64,000 nucleotides of DNA from Berghia stephanieae. Lineage: Eukaryota; Mollusca; Gastropoda; Nudibranchia; Aeolidiidae. Position numbers and translations under genes: made by a program. Of this stretch, positions 50,338-62,139 are shown one piece after another. Within the stretch, counting starts at the first letter, position 1. Every line of letters starts with the position of its first letter. The stretch spans positions 97,814,373-97,878,372 of the forward strand of contig CM067443.1 in assembly GCA_034508935.3 (NCBI GenBank), in the 5' to 3' direction. The notes under the pieces were generated by a model. It saw only the letters and a program-made list of their open reading frames with translations, searched no databases and was not told the origin of the DNA.

Positions 50338-52015
50338 AAAAAAAAAAAAGAGGTGGGGGAGGATGGATGGGACATTTATCCCTTGCGACGTTCGGTAAAA
50401 AGAAGACGGAATTTAAAAATATAAAAAAGTGGCGGAACCAGGATTTGAACCCGCAACGTCGTTTCTGGTAAAACTTCTTGGGCAGACGACTATACCATTC
50501 GGCCATGATACCCATTTCGAAGTCGACGCATATTGTGTATATGTAGTAACAACTGATTTAATGTTGGTTAATTTTATGTTTTTATAGATATTTTATGAAC
50601 TTTCCTTATTTCTATGTGCATTTGGAAACATTCCATTTTCTGGAATGTGGATAATTGTTTAAAAGAGCGGAGTTTCAAATATGTGTCTGGGGATAATGAC
50701 AGCCATTGTTTTTTCAAAAATAAAAATTAATAATTATTTTTATGCAGACAGATAGTCCTTTAAAAATAATTTAATATGATACCTTACTTTTAGAGGCATG
50801 GAGAAAAGAGGGTTAGTCACTGGTGGCCAAAATTAAACATACTTTGCTGCCTTCAATTGTGATGACATTTTTGAATAGACATATCTAAATCTATCTAGTC
50901 ACACAAGGAACCCCCCCCCCCCCTCCCCCCTAAAAAAAAAAAAAAAGCAAGAACAGCCAAACAAGTTATAATTATAAATGAATAGAAGAAAAAAAACCTC
51001 GCCTCTTCAATATAAAGAAACAGTTCCATAAAAGAAAATATACTGTTTTACGCTGGGAAGCTAAAATCTTGGTCTCCCGGGGCCCTAGCCAAAACGGGCC
51101 AGTTTGGCTAGGAAGACCATGATTTTGGTCTCTCCAAGCCATATTGGTTGATTTTGGCTAGGGCTAGGAGGACCAAAATCTTGGTCTCCCTAGCCTCTAG
51201 TTGCCTCATCTCTCTCAAAAAATTACAAACGTTTTAAAATGACGTAATTTATATCAAATTAGTATTTTTGACATACTGTGCCTCCATTGATTTCAATCAA
51301 ATTTCAGATTATATATTATTAACATATTGGAGGTTTGGGACATAAAGTAATGATATATATACTGTTTGGATAATGATCCTGACAGAGGAGAGAAAATGGG
51401 AATACTTTCAAAATGATCGGGTGATCTGGGAGACAAACTTAAAAGAAAAAAATATTTTAAAGAGAAAAACAGGGACTAGAGAGAAAAGGTATTCAGGTGG
51501 AATAACTTTCATAGTCATGGAACCAACCAAAGAAATGAATTGACTGAATGCTTATGTCTCTCATAAATATTTTTAAAATCTTCCCTTTCACTTTTATTTG
51601 TGTTTTTTTAATCCAATCCTTTCTCACCTCCTAGCATTCAATTTATTGTGCTTCTCATTGAAATGAAGTTGTCCTGAATTGAGTAATTTCATGGGATGTA
51701 CACTCCAGCACAGTATCCTTAAAGTCCTGAGGACATGCAAAAAAGTTCGAGGAAACTGTGTCTTGCCATAACGACTTGACTGGGGGGAGGGGGGAGCAGT
51801 GTGATGGTATTTGCTTTGTACCCGAAAGTTACCTAGTTTGAATATCCACTGCATTATGTGGCCTTAAGCAAGCCACCTCTCCCTAGCTCAATGTGCGGTG
51901 CTGCACTTAGGTTGACATCTGGGTTATCCCAGTCTCCCCTTGGAATAGACCCTAAGACCAATTTCCGCTTGAGGATGAATAAAGGGAACTTTATATTTAT
52001 TTACATTTTTAATGT

Positions 52016-52061
<46 letters not shown>

Positions 52062-55000
52062 TAATATATATGTATATTTAGATAGCATATGTCCCATACA
52101 ATATAGCTCTAGGCACACAATATATATAGCATGCAATATATATGATGTATTATCAACAACATTTAAAAGATAAGAATACAGAATTATTGTAAGATATATA
52201 AATTAGTGTAAATTTGTTCTATTAGGTGATACTACAAAAGTAATGTAATTAAACCTTTGGTATATTATGAAGATTGCTTATTCATTTTTTTTCAATGCTT
52301 ATTCATTCTTTTTCAACTTTAATTTAAAAAATAAAAGAAGAAAAATAAAGAAATCCTCAATTGGTTCTTTCTACATACCATCTAAATATAACAGAAGGTG
52401 ATGACGTATTAATTTTCTTTTAAAAACTGCTTCAGAATCAGTACAGCTAGAGCATAGATTGAATAGCAGATAATTCCACATTGTTGGAGCTGTGCAATAT
52501 AAGGTTATATCTTTTAATTTTGTGCTCCCGTTTTTGTGGTGCGCAAAAGATGCTGATCACATGATCTTAAATTACAAGATGGGATATAATCATTAATAAA
52601 ATCCTTCAGATAAAAAGGTGAGCAATCGTTTTTAGAGTTAAAACATAGCATTACAATTTTATAATCAATTCTAGGGTTTATAAAAGAACCTCCGTTTTCT
52701 CTTCATTCATTTTAAGTTTATTGCAAGTCATCCACATATCACCTCTTCAATACATTTCTCCATTTTTCTCAATAAACAATCAGTATCTTGGGGTTTAACT
52801 GAACTGAAGCGTACATATAATAGTTTATGTTATGCTTTTTAAAGACATCGCCTAATGCTGTGTATTCAGTGTGTACTGCAGGGGACCCTGAATTTTAATG
52901 GCGATTTGTCGGCATCAACTCCTTTTATGAGAACAGACTCAGGGAGATAACTATACATGTTACTAGGGTTTGGTGTGTGTGTGTAGGGGGGGAGGGGAGT
53001 TGCTGTATCAAAACAATTATTTACTGTTGTAGCCAGCTACGCGTGGCATTGGAATTAGAATGAATGGCAAAGTGATAAGAATGAGCAGAGAGTGTTGATC
53101 AATGCGAAATGGCGATGGAGTGTGTGAGTGGCTGTGTGTGTCTATGTATGTATCTTACTGTATACACACACCTGCAGGGTTTATAGATACAATGATACAC
53201 ACATACATAATTCCCATTCTAATTCATCTGTGGTCGAAGTCACAGGGCGATTAAATAAAACCTTTAACTAATTCATATTTTTTACATTGACTGGGTGAAA
53301 TTAGTTTGAGAAAACCATGTTTGATGTAAAAATAGTTCGAGGAAGGGATGGAATGATAACAAGAATAATAAGGAAATAATTCAGGACATTCGAATGAGTT
53401 CGAATCGAAACCATGTTCGAGAATATGTCGTTTCCTAAAATGAATATTTTTGAGAGAGAGAAAATTTTTTAAGTGTTTAATGTTGAGTTTAGGAAGATAG
53501 AGACATTTGATTAAAATTAAAATAAATTTATGAAGTCAAACTTCATCAAATTTTAGTTGGAAGATGGGGGTGGGAGTATTGAATTTGGTGTGTACGATGC
53601 ATGTCTTTTACATCATTTCCCTCTCCTTCATTGTTTGTGTGCCCCTGTAACCATTCAGGGCAGATGATGACACATGAATGTGGATGTATGCAGTCCTAAT
53701 CTCTGATGTATTTATTAACCCTTTGATGATGAAACTCATTCTTTCAAGTCACAATTTCTTTAGATATACGGTTGCACCTGCAAACCTAATGATTCTCACA
53801 AAGAAAGCAGTAACAGCTTCAATGAAGCTGGGTCGCATTGTTACTATGTTCACCCAATGAAAATGATCGGATATGATAAATTCTATTGGAACCTCGTCTT
53901 GAAAGTGTTAATGTCAGGTTGATAGTGATGCTGACACTTGAACTCTTAGTCAAAAATATGAATCTTGGTTTGTGTGTGTTGTTGAGTAGAATGTGTTATA
54001 GTTCAAGATATTGCATAAACTCAAAATTTCATATTTCTGATCATTTTTACTTTCATTCCCCTTTTTCTGTTTTTTATTTATTTTTTAAAAAGAATTTTCG
54101 GCATCTGCTTCATTCCCAATGTAATAGATACCAGTTTGATGTGGTGAGTCACATATACCTTTATTAGATTCCTCTTTTGACTCTTGAATCTTGACAGCAT
54201 GCTTCTTTTTATCTTTCAGGGAGAAAAATTGAAAAAAGGGGTGAGTGTATTAATTCAGCTTCAATATATTATTAATTTAAAGAAGAATTAAGTCTTTGAA
54301 AATAAGTTGATGGTCATATTAATGATAAGCTCTAAGAGACACATTTTTTTCACAAGTATAACATTTCAGATAGAGACTACCTGTGCTTACTTCCATATTT
54401 CACAGTTAAAGATGTAGGCTTTACTGAATATTTTTCTTTTGTTTTACTTTTAGTTGCCAAAGCACATTACAGGATGACTACACAGCAATGTTTTTTTCTC
54501 CAATCATCAGTCTGCGAATACCACTCCTATTTTTTCCCCAAAAAGAACATCTGAAAACTTATTGAGATTTACAATAACATTTTCATTGTCACATTTTAAA
54601 ATTAAATTAAAATATCAATCCTCTATAAATTCTTCTCTGCATTAATTCTGCAAGGAGTTAATTAATGACCTGACAACTTGCATCAATGCAGTCTTTATTT
54701 ATTCATAATTAATATTTTCAATATTTTCTTGGTTCATAAATTTTATTTTATTTTATTATTATTATTATTTTTTTTTTTTTTTTTTTTTTGTAGCACCATG
54801 AAAATAGCCTTTCATTTTTCAACATGCATCTTTCATTTTGAAGGACCTCCAAAGTAGTCTCCTAAGATCATGACACTAATTAGAATGGGAAGAAAATTAA
54901 AAACGAAACAAAAATTAGGGTGTTTGTTTATAAGTATCTTGCATTAGTTACCCTGATATCTAGTTTTGCTTGTTTATACAATGTTTGACTATATTTAATG

Positions 55001-56546
55001 AAGCCAATCTTTAATTTAAGAATCCTATTGAATTTTTATTGAAAAAAAAATATTAAGGACAATTGAATCATCTACTTAGATAATTTGGCATATCTGACAA
55101 AATTTATGCTAAAGAAAATGTAAGGTGTACCCAGCTTGAGAATTATTTAAGCCGAGTGTCATAGAGATTTTATTTAGGAGAACAGATGTTGTAACCTGTC
55201 CCGGCATTGTGAATAGCAGTAGCATGCTTTTGTTTTATCTCCCACCATGCATGTTTTTTGAGTATTAATGCTGTGACAATTTTCAATAATATGTGCTAAT
55301 TTTTATTCAGTCATATACGCTATTTATATTTCAGTGCTTAGATAGCCTTCAGGATGTCCACAACAAAATCAACACATCCCTTGCAAGCAAGAAGAAAGCT
55401 GTATTGCTATATCAAAAGAGTAAGTTTGTCTGGATGCATATTTTATTAATAAACCTTGCAAGGCTACCTACAACCACTTGTCATTCAAAATACTTCAGAA
55501 TCAAGATAACGTATTTATTGATGATGACCTGGCTAGCAAGTTATTATATTTTGCTTAAAATAAAACTAACGGGTAGATTAAAAAAAAAAAAAGATTTCAA
55601 ACAACATGTCTTATTGATATGATCAAATTTATTTGGTAAGGTTATATAATGTAAAATTTGTTTCAATGGTGCAATATTATCCTCTTACCCTTATAATTGG
55701 AAGTTTAATTGAGCAAGGTAAAAAATGTGTTTGGAAGACACTATTTTGCTCAAGCTGAAGAATTATGAATTCTTCTGTTAAGAAATATGTTTTTTGCTTT
55801 TTAGTAAAATTTAACATTGTTGCCATCTTTGCTTACTATATGATGTGCTTGGAGTGATGGGATTAATACTAAAATACTGTTGATACACTATGCAGATTAA
55901 TACTTCATGATCCTGTGTGCCATGGCGGTTTAACAAGTTTGTATTTATCATGCAGTGGTGACATATTTGAATGCAAAAAGAGTGCATCACAAAGTATTTA
56001 TAATAAAATTTACACGTATTGTTCACTTAATGGAGGGGTGGGGGTGATTTAACTTGTAAAGTAGCACAGGATTTGAGAATTTCTTTCAAATTACAGTGCA
56101 ACCTCTCTATTAAAACAATTATTATAGCGACATTCCCTCAATAGCGTCAAGGTGGCAGGTCCCAATTTTTTTCCTATATATTGTTAGAAATTTTAAAAAT
56201 TGTATAGCGACATACATTTAAGCAAAAACCCGAATAGGGACATTGAAATTCCTGGTCTGATGAAACTGCTAGCTGTTCTGCTAATGAAAAGCTTGATTTC
56301 CAGCCAATGATGTCCCATACTTGTATGACACGTAGCCAATGAAAACGCTTACTCTTTGACCAATAATATCCCGTACTCACGCCAACAAGAACGCTTGCTT
56401 TTCAAGCAATGAATACTCTTGATAGGCCATACAATGGACTGATGGTATGGTGTGTGCGATAGTCTCCTCCAAACAAAGACAGTGATCGATAACTTCTTCA
56501 CTATACGTTTACATGAAAGTCACCTTGGTGAATAAATATTAAGATG

Positions 56547-56580
<34 letters not shown>

Positions 56581-57345
56581 TAATAACAATAAATCAAAGC
56601 AAACAAACAACAACAAAAATGAATGTGGCAGTGTATGCAATTACATACTTGCTGATCCCAAGCCCGGATAAACTACAGAGGGAAATTGGAATTTCAAGCC
56701 CACCCCCAACCCCCCCCCCCCCTTTTTTTTTTTTGACAACCCCTCTGTAATGACAACCCCTCTATAACGACATTTTTTGTTCAGGTCCTGACGATGTCAT
56801 TAAATTGAGGTTGTACTGTATTCGTAAGGTTTTCAACTAAATTAATGATTGATTTGTGATGCATTTACTGTGAGAGCTAAATCTATTAGTAAAAGGGATA
56901 GACAAGGCTGCTAAATGTATGACAAAGACAGATTTGCTATATTTGTGTGCAGTGAAATAAACCTGCTTTAATTTGCACATTCTTCTCTTATTTTTCTGTC
57001 TGAGCAGTACCCGAATTGAACACTTACTTAGATCATTCCTACACAGACAAACAGATGTTGTCAGATGCTGCTAAAGCAGACTCTATCATTGCAGGTTTGT
57101 GTCTGAAAATAGTTTGCTCCAAATATTTTCTTTTTATTTTCACACTCTTCTTCCCTTTTTTCTTTTTCTTCTTTCTCTTCTAATTCTTTTTTTCTTCTTC
57201 TTTTTCTTCTTTTAATTCTTTTTTTTTTCTTCTTCTTTTTCTTTTTCTTCTTCTTTTTCTTCTTCTTCTTCTTCTTCTTCTTCTTCTTCTTCTTCTTCTT
57301 CTTCTTCTTCTTCTTCTTTTTCTGCTTCTTCATTTGTTATTATTA

Positions 57346-57438
<93 letters not shown>

Positions 57439-60426
57439 TTATTATTATTAATATTATTTTTTAAATTATTATTATTATTAGCAGTAGTAGAAGTAGTAGT
57501 AGTCGTAGTAGAAGTAGTAGTAGTCGTAGTAGAAGTAGTAGTAATAGTAGTAGCAGTATTGTTGTTGTCATTATTATTATTATTTTGTCATTCTAGCCAT
57601 TTTAAAAGTATTTTGTAAAATGTGTATTGCAGTTTTTTCTCGTGTTAGTTGTCTTGCTGTTAAGTAAATTGATCATCACAGAAAATTTACCCAAGTATAT
57701 TTTTTTTTGGTTTTGATAATATTAGAATAACTGTTTAATATTAAAAATAAAGCGTCTTATAAAGAAAAAATGACAATGACAGGCTGTCAAAGTTCAACCA
57801 AATTATGAATTTTGCAAAGATATCGTTTTTTTTGTTTTGTTCTTCGGTTGTTTTTTTTGCATATTATTATGTAGAACAGGAGTGACAAACTAGGAAGTAT
57901 TAGATCAAGTAGACATAAGATGCTTTCTCGGTAGAACAATAAGAGAAAGAACATTCAGATTACTCTGTCATCTCTATAAAGAAAGGGCAATATGAGAAAG
58001 AAGTCCTGTTGGAGAAAACTGATGAAAAGAAGCAAAGGTAGACAACAGACAGGCTATGTCATTGTCTCCGGACACAAACTGGAAAGATAAATGGAACAAA
58101 CATCAACTTTCTGAGATCATCAGATGGCAGATTTGAGAGATTTGTCTGTCTCAGATCTGGCCCAACTTGATGATGATAATGTAGGTCGACCAAAGAAAAA
58201 TTAAATCATTTTAGGTCTCGAAACATGCAGTCACCTTAGAATTGTTGTGTATTGGATGGTATGTCTTTCTGCAACTGATTTATGAGTTTTGATATTTAAC
58301 ATCCTGTTTGTTTTTTGTGTTATCAAAAAAATAATTTATGGATTTGACATTTATAATACAGGGGCTGATCTTCTGAGAAATCAAGCTGCTCTCTACGAGA
58401 CATTGAAGGAAAATGAGAAACATATGAACAGTGAACACATCAAAGGTATACAATGATAAAGACCTTTATAAGCGGTCCATTAAGACTTTTAAAATTTTGT
58501 CTGATTTAATTTAAGTTTTCTTTGGGTAAAGAATGATATGTGCTTTCCATTTCAGTGTATACAATCGTCATAACTGTGCTAATTTTATTGAAATATGTTT
58601 ACTTTTTACATTCTGCTTATATTAATATGATTTTTTATGATGATGCTGACATGAATTGAGGTATCCTGAACTTGTGATAATGATAATCCAACACATTTAT
58701 TTGAATTGATATTTCAGGAGTTGTTCTGCAAGCTGAAAAACTGAACACGCTCAGCAAATTACATATAACTCAACAGGTATGGGATTGTGATTTTAAAAAA
58801 ACAACATTTCGATGTTTGTGTATGTTGTGTTGTGTGCGCGTGGATATATTATTAGAAATGTAAACTTTGTTATTCTACATTTTAAAAAAAAATAATAATT
58901 TGAAAATCATATATCCGTTACCATGTCAATATGTAATTAATAGAGAGCAAACATATATATTTCTTTTGTCATGACATCTTATTCTTTTCTCCATTGCCAC
59001 AGGATGAAGCTGCCACTTTGACTGAAGAGTCACAGAAACTCATTGAAGCTTATAACAATGTTGTATCCTTTTCTTTTCTACCAGTGAGGTAATAAAGGTA
59101 ACTGTAATAATGATGATAATCGTGATAATAATAGTAATAAGTATTGAAAATTTACCAAACAACAAGATTGCCTCTTGGGAGTAGTGATTAACTCTAGTAA
59201 ATCGAATGTACTTAAAATGGGACAGGAGGAAACTGACCATTGGAAATGACGGTCCATAAATTAAGAGCAAGACCCATGTGCTTACACTTCTCACTGCATT
59301 AGATGACATGTTCGGGGTGATGTGTGCTGTTTGATTAACTTTGAACAGCAATCAAAGACACTATTCAGTTTTTATGTCAGGGGTGGCAGAACTTTTGTGC
59401 ATCAGTATACGTGTAACTGTATAATATATATATATAGATATATATATATAAATGTATAGATACATAATATGGAGAGAGGGGGTGGAGGAGGACTGGACAC
59501 TAGTCGTGCAGCTATGTGGTCTTGTGGTATGACACTCGCTTTCGGATCGGAAGTCCTGAGTTCGAGCCTTGCTCAGCGCATAGTTGAGTCCTTGGAAAAG
59601 ACTCTTACTCACATTCTCTCACTGAACTCAGGTGTATGATGAGTACCTGGTCGTTAACAGCATTGCCTCTGTCAGAAAAAAATTGTTTTATCACCTAACA
59701 GGCATCATGTTTCGTTCTTTATCTCGTGTTGCTGTTGGTCAGGGACCCTTTGTAAAGCGCTTTGAGCTCAAAATTATTATTTTTAAAAAATTTTAGTCGA
59801 TCGCAAAGTACTTTTCACCAGATCTAACAGACTCAACTACTCAGTCACTGCAGGGTGGACAGGGGGGTTAGAAAAACTCTCGACTGCACTCATCTTGGTC
59901 TTGGTCCCATTGCGTGTGAAGCGAGTGCTTTACCAACTGAGCTATTGAAACCCCAAGAGAGAGGGAGCAAGCCATAAATGTCGGCTTTGAATTGAATTAA
60001 GAAATTAAAATATTATTCAATTTAACTGAGTTGCTTTTCTCTTGTGTAGTTAGTTGCTCAGTGACTAAATCTAATAGTTACTGTTTACTGATTTAATAGT
60101 ATTTACTTTGGAAAAGAATTTTAAAAAGTCTTAGTCTCACAGCAAATTTGTATCAGAAAAAAGAACGTCATTTGGTAGGTTTTAGGTATTACGTAATAAC
60201 AAAACTTATTAAGTTATCTCTTTATGTGTTCTAAAGTGTGTGGCCTTAGGGTATTTTATTTTTAAAATTGTGCCTATTATTTGTTTTGTTTATTTTTGAT
60301 TGTTTTTAATTCTACATTTCTTTTACATGCATCCTTAACTTTTTTATTCAGGTATCATTGATGTCAAAACAGTTTATTTTATGGGACACGGCTCTTTCAA
60401 ACTTGGAAAAGAAATCCAAAAAATAG
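49623..60426 (+). CDS. DCTN3: DCTN3: dynactin subunit 3 (p22/p24), 8 coding exons
   Basis: Dynactin subunit 3 is a small coiled-coil protein of the dynactin shoulder, which supports cytoplasmic dynein cargo transport and mitosis. Coding exons: 49623-49721, 54220-54240, 55335-55419, 57008-57094, 58362-58445, 58718-58776, 59003-59062, 60352-60426, all GT-AG; sum 570 nt, 189 aa plus stop, against about 186 aa in mammals. Start MADGSELETFEQRLSALEAL, then VFGNAEKDADYKK (compare WVYG in vertebrates), LLYQKIPELNTYLDHSY, GADLLRNQAALYETLKENEK, LTEESQKLIEAYNNVV and SLMSKQFILWDTALSNLEKK. An upstream in-frame ATG exists at 49524, but 49623 fits family length and has A at -3 and G at +4. The 21-nt second exon is in phase on both sides and could be skipped. 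Divergent from NUDT12. Confidence 0.95.
49890..50518. repeat. Inverted pair of tRNA-headed repeats with (GA)n between
   Basis: 49890-50015 and the complement of 50345-50456 match over ~110 bp: AATCCTGGTTCCGCCAC, AAATTCC(A/G)TCTTCTTT, GGGAT(T)AAATGTCCCATCC, then a C-run. The right copy keeps a tRNA-like head on the minus strand at 50518-50431 (A box TGGCCGAATGGTATAG, B box GGTTCAAATCC). (GA)n at 50264-50337 lies between the arms. In DCTN3 intron 1. Confidence 0.7.
50920..51190. repeat. Small foldback of GGTCTCC/CTAGCC motifs
   Basis: 51063-51095 (AAAATCTTGGTCTCC...CTAGCCAAAA) pairs imperfectly with 51151-51180 (TTTTGGCTAGGG...GGACCAAAAT). A partial direct copy follows at 51175-51202. C- and A-runs lie at 50910-50945. 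Confidence 0.6.
51700..51995 (+). repeat. CORE-like SINE S3 with shared upstream block
   Basis: Matches 34480-34690 in its first half and carries TGTGGCCTTAAGCAAGCC. The second half (CCCCTTGGAATAGACCC, CTTGAGGATGAATAAAGG) matches the minus-strand copy at 41815-41880. An (AAT)n tract follows at 52019-52060. Confidence 0.65.
52061..53039. other. DCTN3: DCTN3 intron 1, nothing recognised
   Basis: No supported feature. Confidence 0.4.
53040..53430 (+). repeat. Dispersed repeat, second half of the 34.5-kb type
   Basis: Parallels 34690-35100: GGCAAAGTGATAAGAA, GATGGAGTGTGTGAGTG, GGTCGAA.TCAC, GGAATGGAATGATAA-type and GGACATTCGAA.GAGTTC blocks. Confidence 0.65.
53431..54219. other. DCTN3: DCTN3 intron 1 remainder
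   Basis: No supported feature before the candidate microexon. Confidence 0.4.
54220..54240 (+). CDS. DCTN3: DCTN3 candidate 21-nt microexon
   Basis: Seven codons (GEKLKKG) between a strong acceptor (TTTTTATCTTTCAG) and donor (GTGAGT), phase 0 on both sides. The lysine-rich insert matches the position of basic residues in vertebrate DCTN3. Needs transcript support. Confidence 0.6.
55335..55419 (+). CDS. DCTN3: DCTN3 coding exon 3
   Basis: Encodes CLDSLQDVHNKINTSLASKK and AVLLYQK. Acceptor ATATTTCAG, donor GTAAGT. Confidence 0.93.
56094..56818. mobile_element. pogo-like non-autonomous DNA transposon
   Basis: 725 bp with inverted ends CAGTGCAACCTC and CAGTACAACCTC, TA at 56092-56093 and 56819-56820, and subterminal repeats of the TATAGCGACA / CCCCTCTATAACGACA kind. 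No transposase. Same family as the left part at 32903-33160. In DCTN3 intron 3. Confidence 0.78.
57008..57094 (+). CDS. DCTN3: DCTN3 coding exon 4
   Basis: Encodes PELNTYLDHSYTDKQMLSDA and AKADSIIA. A TTC microsatellite starts about 35 nt after the donor. Confidence 0.93.
57128..57600 (+). repeat. (TTC)n then (TTA)n/(GTA)n microsatellite
   Basis: Pyrimidine TTC-rich tract at 57128-57330, its last ~75 bp pure, followed by TTA and GTA runs to 57600. In DCTN3 intron 4. Confidence 0.97.
58362..58445 (+). CDS. DCTN3: DCTN3 coding exon 5
   Basis: Encodes GADLLRNQAALYETLKENEK and HMNSEHIK. Acceptor TAATACAG, donor GTATAC. Confidence 0.93.
58718..58776 (+). CDS. DCTN3: DCTN3 coding exon 6
   Basis: Encodes GVVLQAEKLNTLSKLHITQQ, ending in phase 0 at CAG|GTATGG. 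Confidence 0.93.
59003..59062 (+). CDS. DCTN3: DCTN3 coding exon 7
   Basis: Encodes DEAATLTEESQKLIEAYNNV. The donor GTT|GTATCC is not strong but preserves the frame and the family alignment. Confidence 0.88.
59506..59795 (+). repeat. tRNA-derived SINE S1, second copy
   Basis: Same head, middle and 3' blocks as 26031-26335: GGATCGGAAGTCCTGAG, TTCGAGCCTTGCTCAGC, GGTGTATGATGAGTACCTGG, AAAGCGCTTTGAGC. In DCTN3 intron 7. Confidence 0.8.
59800..59960 (-). repeat. tRNA-derived SINE S2, minus strand
   Basis: Minus strand starts GGGGTTTCAATAGCTCAGTT and GGTAAAGCACTCGCTTC, with a body reading AGTCTGTTAGATCTGG as in the other S2 copies. Abuts the S1 copy. Confidence 0.7.
60352..60426 (+). CDS. DCTN3: DCTN3 coding exon 8 and stop
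   Basis: Encodes VSLMSKQFILWDTALSNLEK and KSKK with a stop at 60424-60426; matches the SKQF.QWD segment of vertebrate DCTN3. Confidence 0.93.
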   Translation, partial: VSLMSKQFILWDTALSNLEKKSKK

Positions 60427-60434
60427 AGGGAAAA

Positions 60435-60440
60435 AATAAA
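60435..60440 (+). promoter_or_regulatory. DCTN3: Possible polyadenylation signal for DCTN3
   Basis: AATAAA nine bases after the stop codon. It would give a very short 3' UTR; another AATAAA lies near 60983. Confidence 0.4.
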
Positions 60441-62050
60441 ACATATATCAAGTTAATAATTTGTTCTATTAATCTTTTTTAAAAAGTAGTCACGACCCGT
60501 CTTGTTCATTTGTGGACAGAAGAGATTTGTGGGTAAAGCTATTTTGAAGGGCAATTTTTACCACAAATTGATTTGATGAATTTGAATAATACTTTGATTG
60601 AACTACAAAGTTCCCAAGAGTATAATGCAGTTTCTGTTTTACCTTTCAATATTGGTGAATAACTGATTTTGTATCACAAATGAACTTATAAAATGGTGAT
60701 CTGGGAATATTTTACTTTTTATTTCCCCCTTTTTTTTTCATTTTGCAACCTGGTGCAATATATATGATTCCAATCAATTTATTCATATTATAATAGAATG
60801 CTCTTTTAATCATGATTGTAGTAATTTTTTACATAATATCCATTCAAACAGTGTCTTTTATGACGAATACTCTCATTTCACCAAAGCAGCACTCCAGCAA
60901 ATCTTTGGTCATGGTTTAGTTTGAGATTATTAGAATAACTAACAAGTTTATAACCATCATTGATACGCTGTCAATCTCTGAATAATAAAAGATATTCACC
61001 AAATTAACCGCTGCCTGTGGCAAGGCTGGAAAATTTGCATAGAGATCAGGAATTAATTTTAAGCAGATGATTCAGTTCTCAAAATACTTTATCTGACAAT
61101 TGATATTCATTGAAAATGAGCAACTCAATGTTTCAGCAGTTCTAGCTTTTACAAATCTGCTATATTTTTATGGTGGGTTAATAGTAAATAACAATGAAAG
61201 TAATAAGGAAAATATTGTGTGTCACCAAATAGGTTGATATTGATAGGCTTTATTTTTTAAATTACTTTCAAGTTATTTTTTGAAATATGGTTATGGAATA
61301 GAAATATTTCTTTTCAAATCAACATAATGAGTGAGGAAAATGTCAGGCACAGAGGCACATTAAATTAAACAATCACTGTAGAGTCAAGACAGACAAATCC
61401 ACCTTTTTTTTTTACTCTTGAAATAAATTTCAGATTGTAGTTGTGCAGTTGTTCTTTCATTTCTGACTTATACTGTCTGGTGTCAATAGTAATGTCATCT
61501 TATCACAAGATCTTCCCCCCACCCCCTTTATTTTGGCGAGAATGAAACTCTTGGTTCATTGCATTGCTTATTTGTTTTTTACTTTATGTATTTCACATTT
61601 AATAGCAGAGATAACAATGAATAAATAATAGAAAATACAGTTCAGAACAAAAATATTTGTTTGGGTTTTTTCTTTTTAAATTCCCATGTTTTTTCCCCCC
61701 ATTTGATACTACTACATTCAACAAAATGCATAACCTCACACCTTGGCTACGAAGTAATTGAAACTGTGAAGAGCATGCCAAGTGGAGATGAGACTGGCAT
61801 TAAAAAATATTTCATCTGCTCTCAGCTTTATTACACATCGGCATTGGTGTTAGTAGACACTTTTCACATTATGGTACACTTACAATCGGGGCATATGAGT
61901 ATGAGTAGGGGTGAGGGCATTATGAGTGTATGGCAACCGATGGCGTGACTCTGTGGCAGTGGCACTCACAGTCACATCTCAATTGAACAATTTTGTCTTT
62001 TTTGTGTGTGTCTGTGTGCTCCTGCGATGTTTTGTTTGTAAATGTAATCG
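60441..62050. other. Intergenic downstream of DCTN3
   Basis: No gene or repeat recognised; the 3' UTR of DCTN3 may extend into it. Confidence 0.4.
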
Positions 62051-62058
62051 CTGTTTCC

Positions 62059-62112
62059 CTGGGTGGGGTTCCTGACCTCCTATAGTGGACAGGAAGGTAC
62101 TTACTGTCTTCT
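62059..62112 (+). repeat. Family A head fragment in opposite orientation
   Basis: GGTGGGGTTCCTGACCTCC and the paired hairpin, the reverse of all other copies in the window. Confidence 0.75.
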
Positions 62113-62139
62113 ATTTACAAAATTTCTCTACTTTGTTTT

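Noticed and set aside
50431-50518. A functional tRNA gene on the minus strand in DCTN3 intron 1
   Set aside because: A and B boxes are present, but acceptor and T stems are poor and the sequence belongs to the inverted repeat pair.
57061-57618. Poly-Lys and poly-Leu/Val frames
   Set aside because: Direct translation of TTC, TTA and GTA repeats inside a DCTN3 intron.
57870-58210. Possible LINE C-terminal fragment (RSKGRQQTGYV-like reading)
   Set aside because: The match to the usual C-terminal pattern is too short and needs several frame changes. Not convincing by eye.
61661-61948. A 95-codon frame as a separate small gene
   Set aside because: No recognisable domain and no splice or repeat context supporting it; likely chance.
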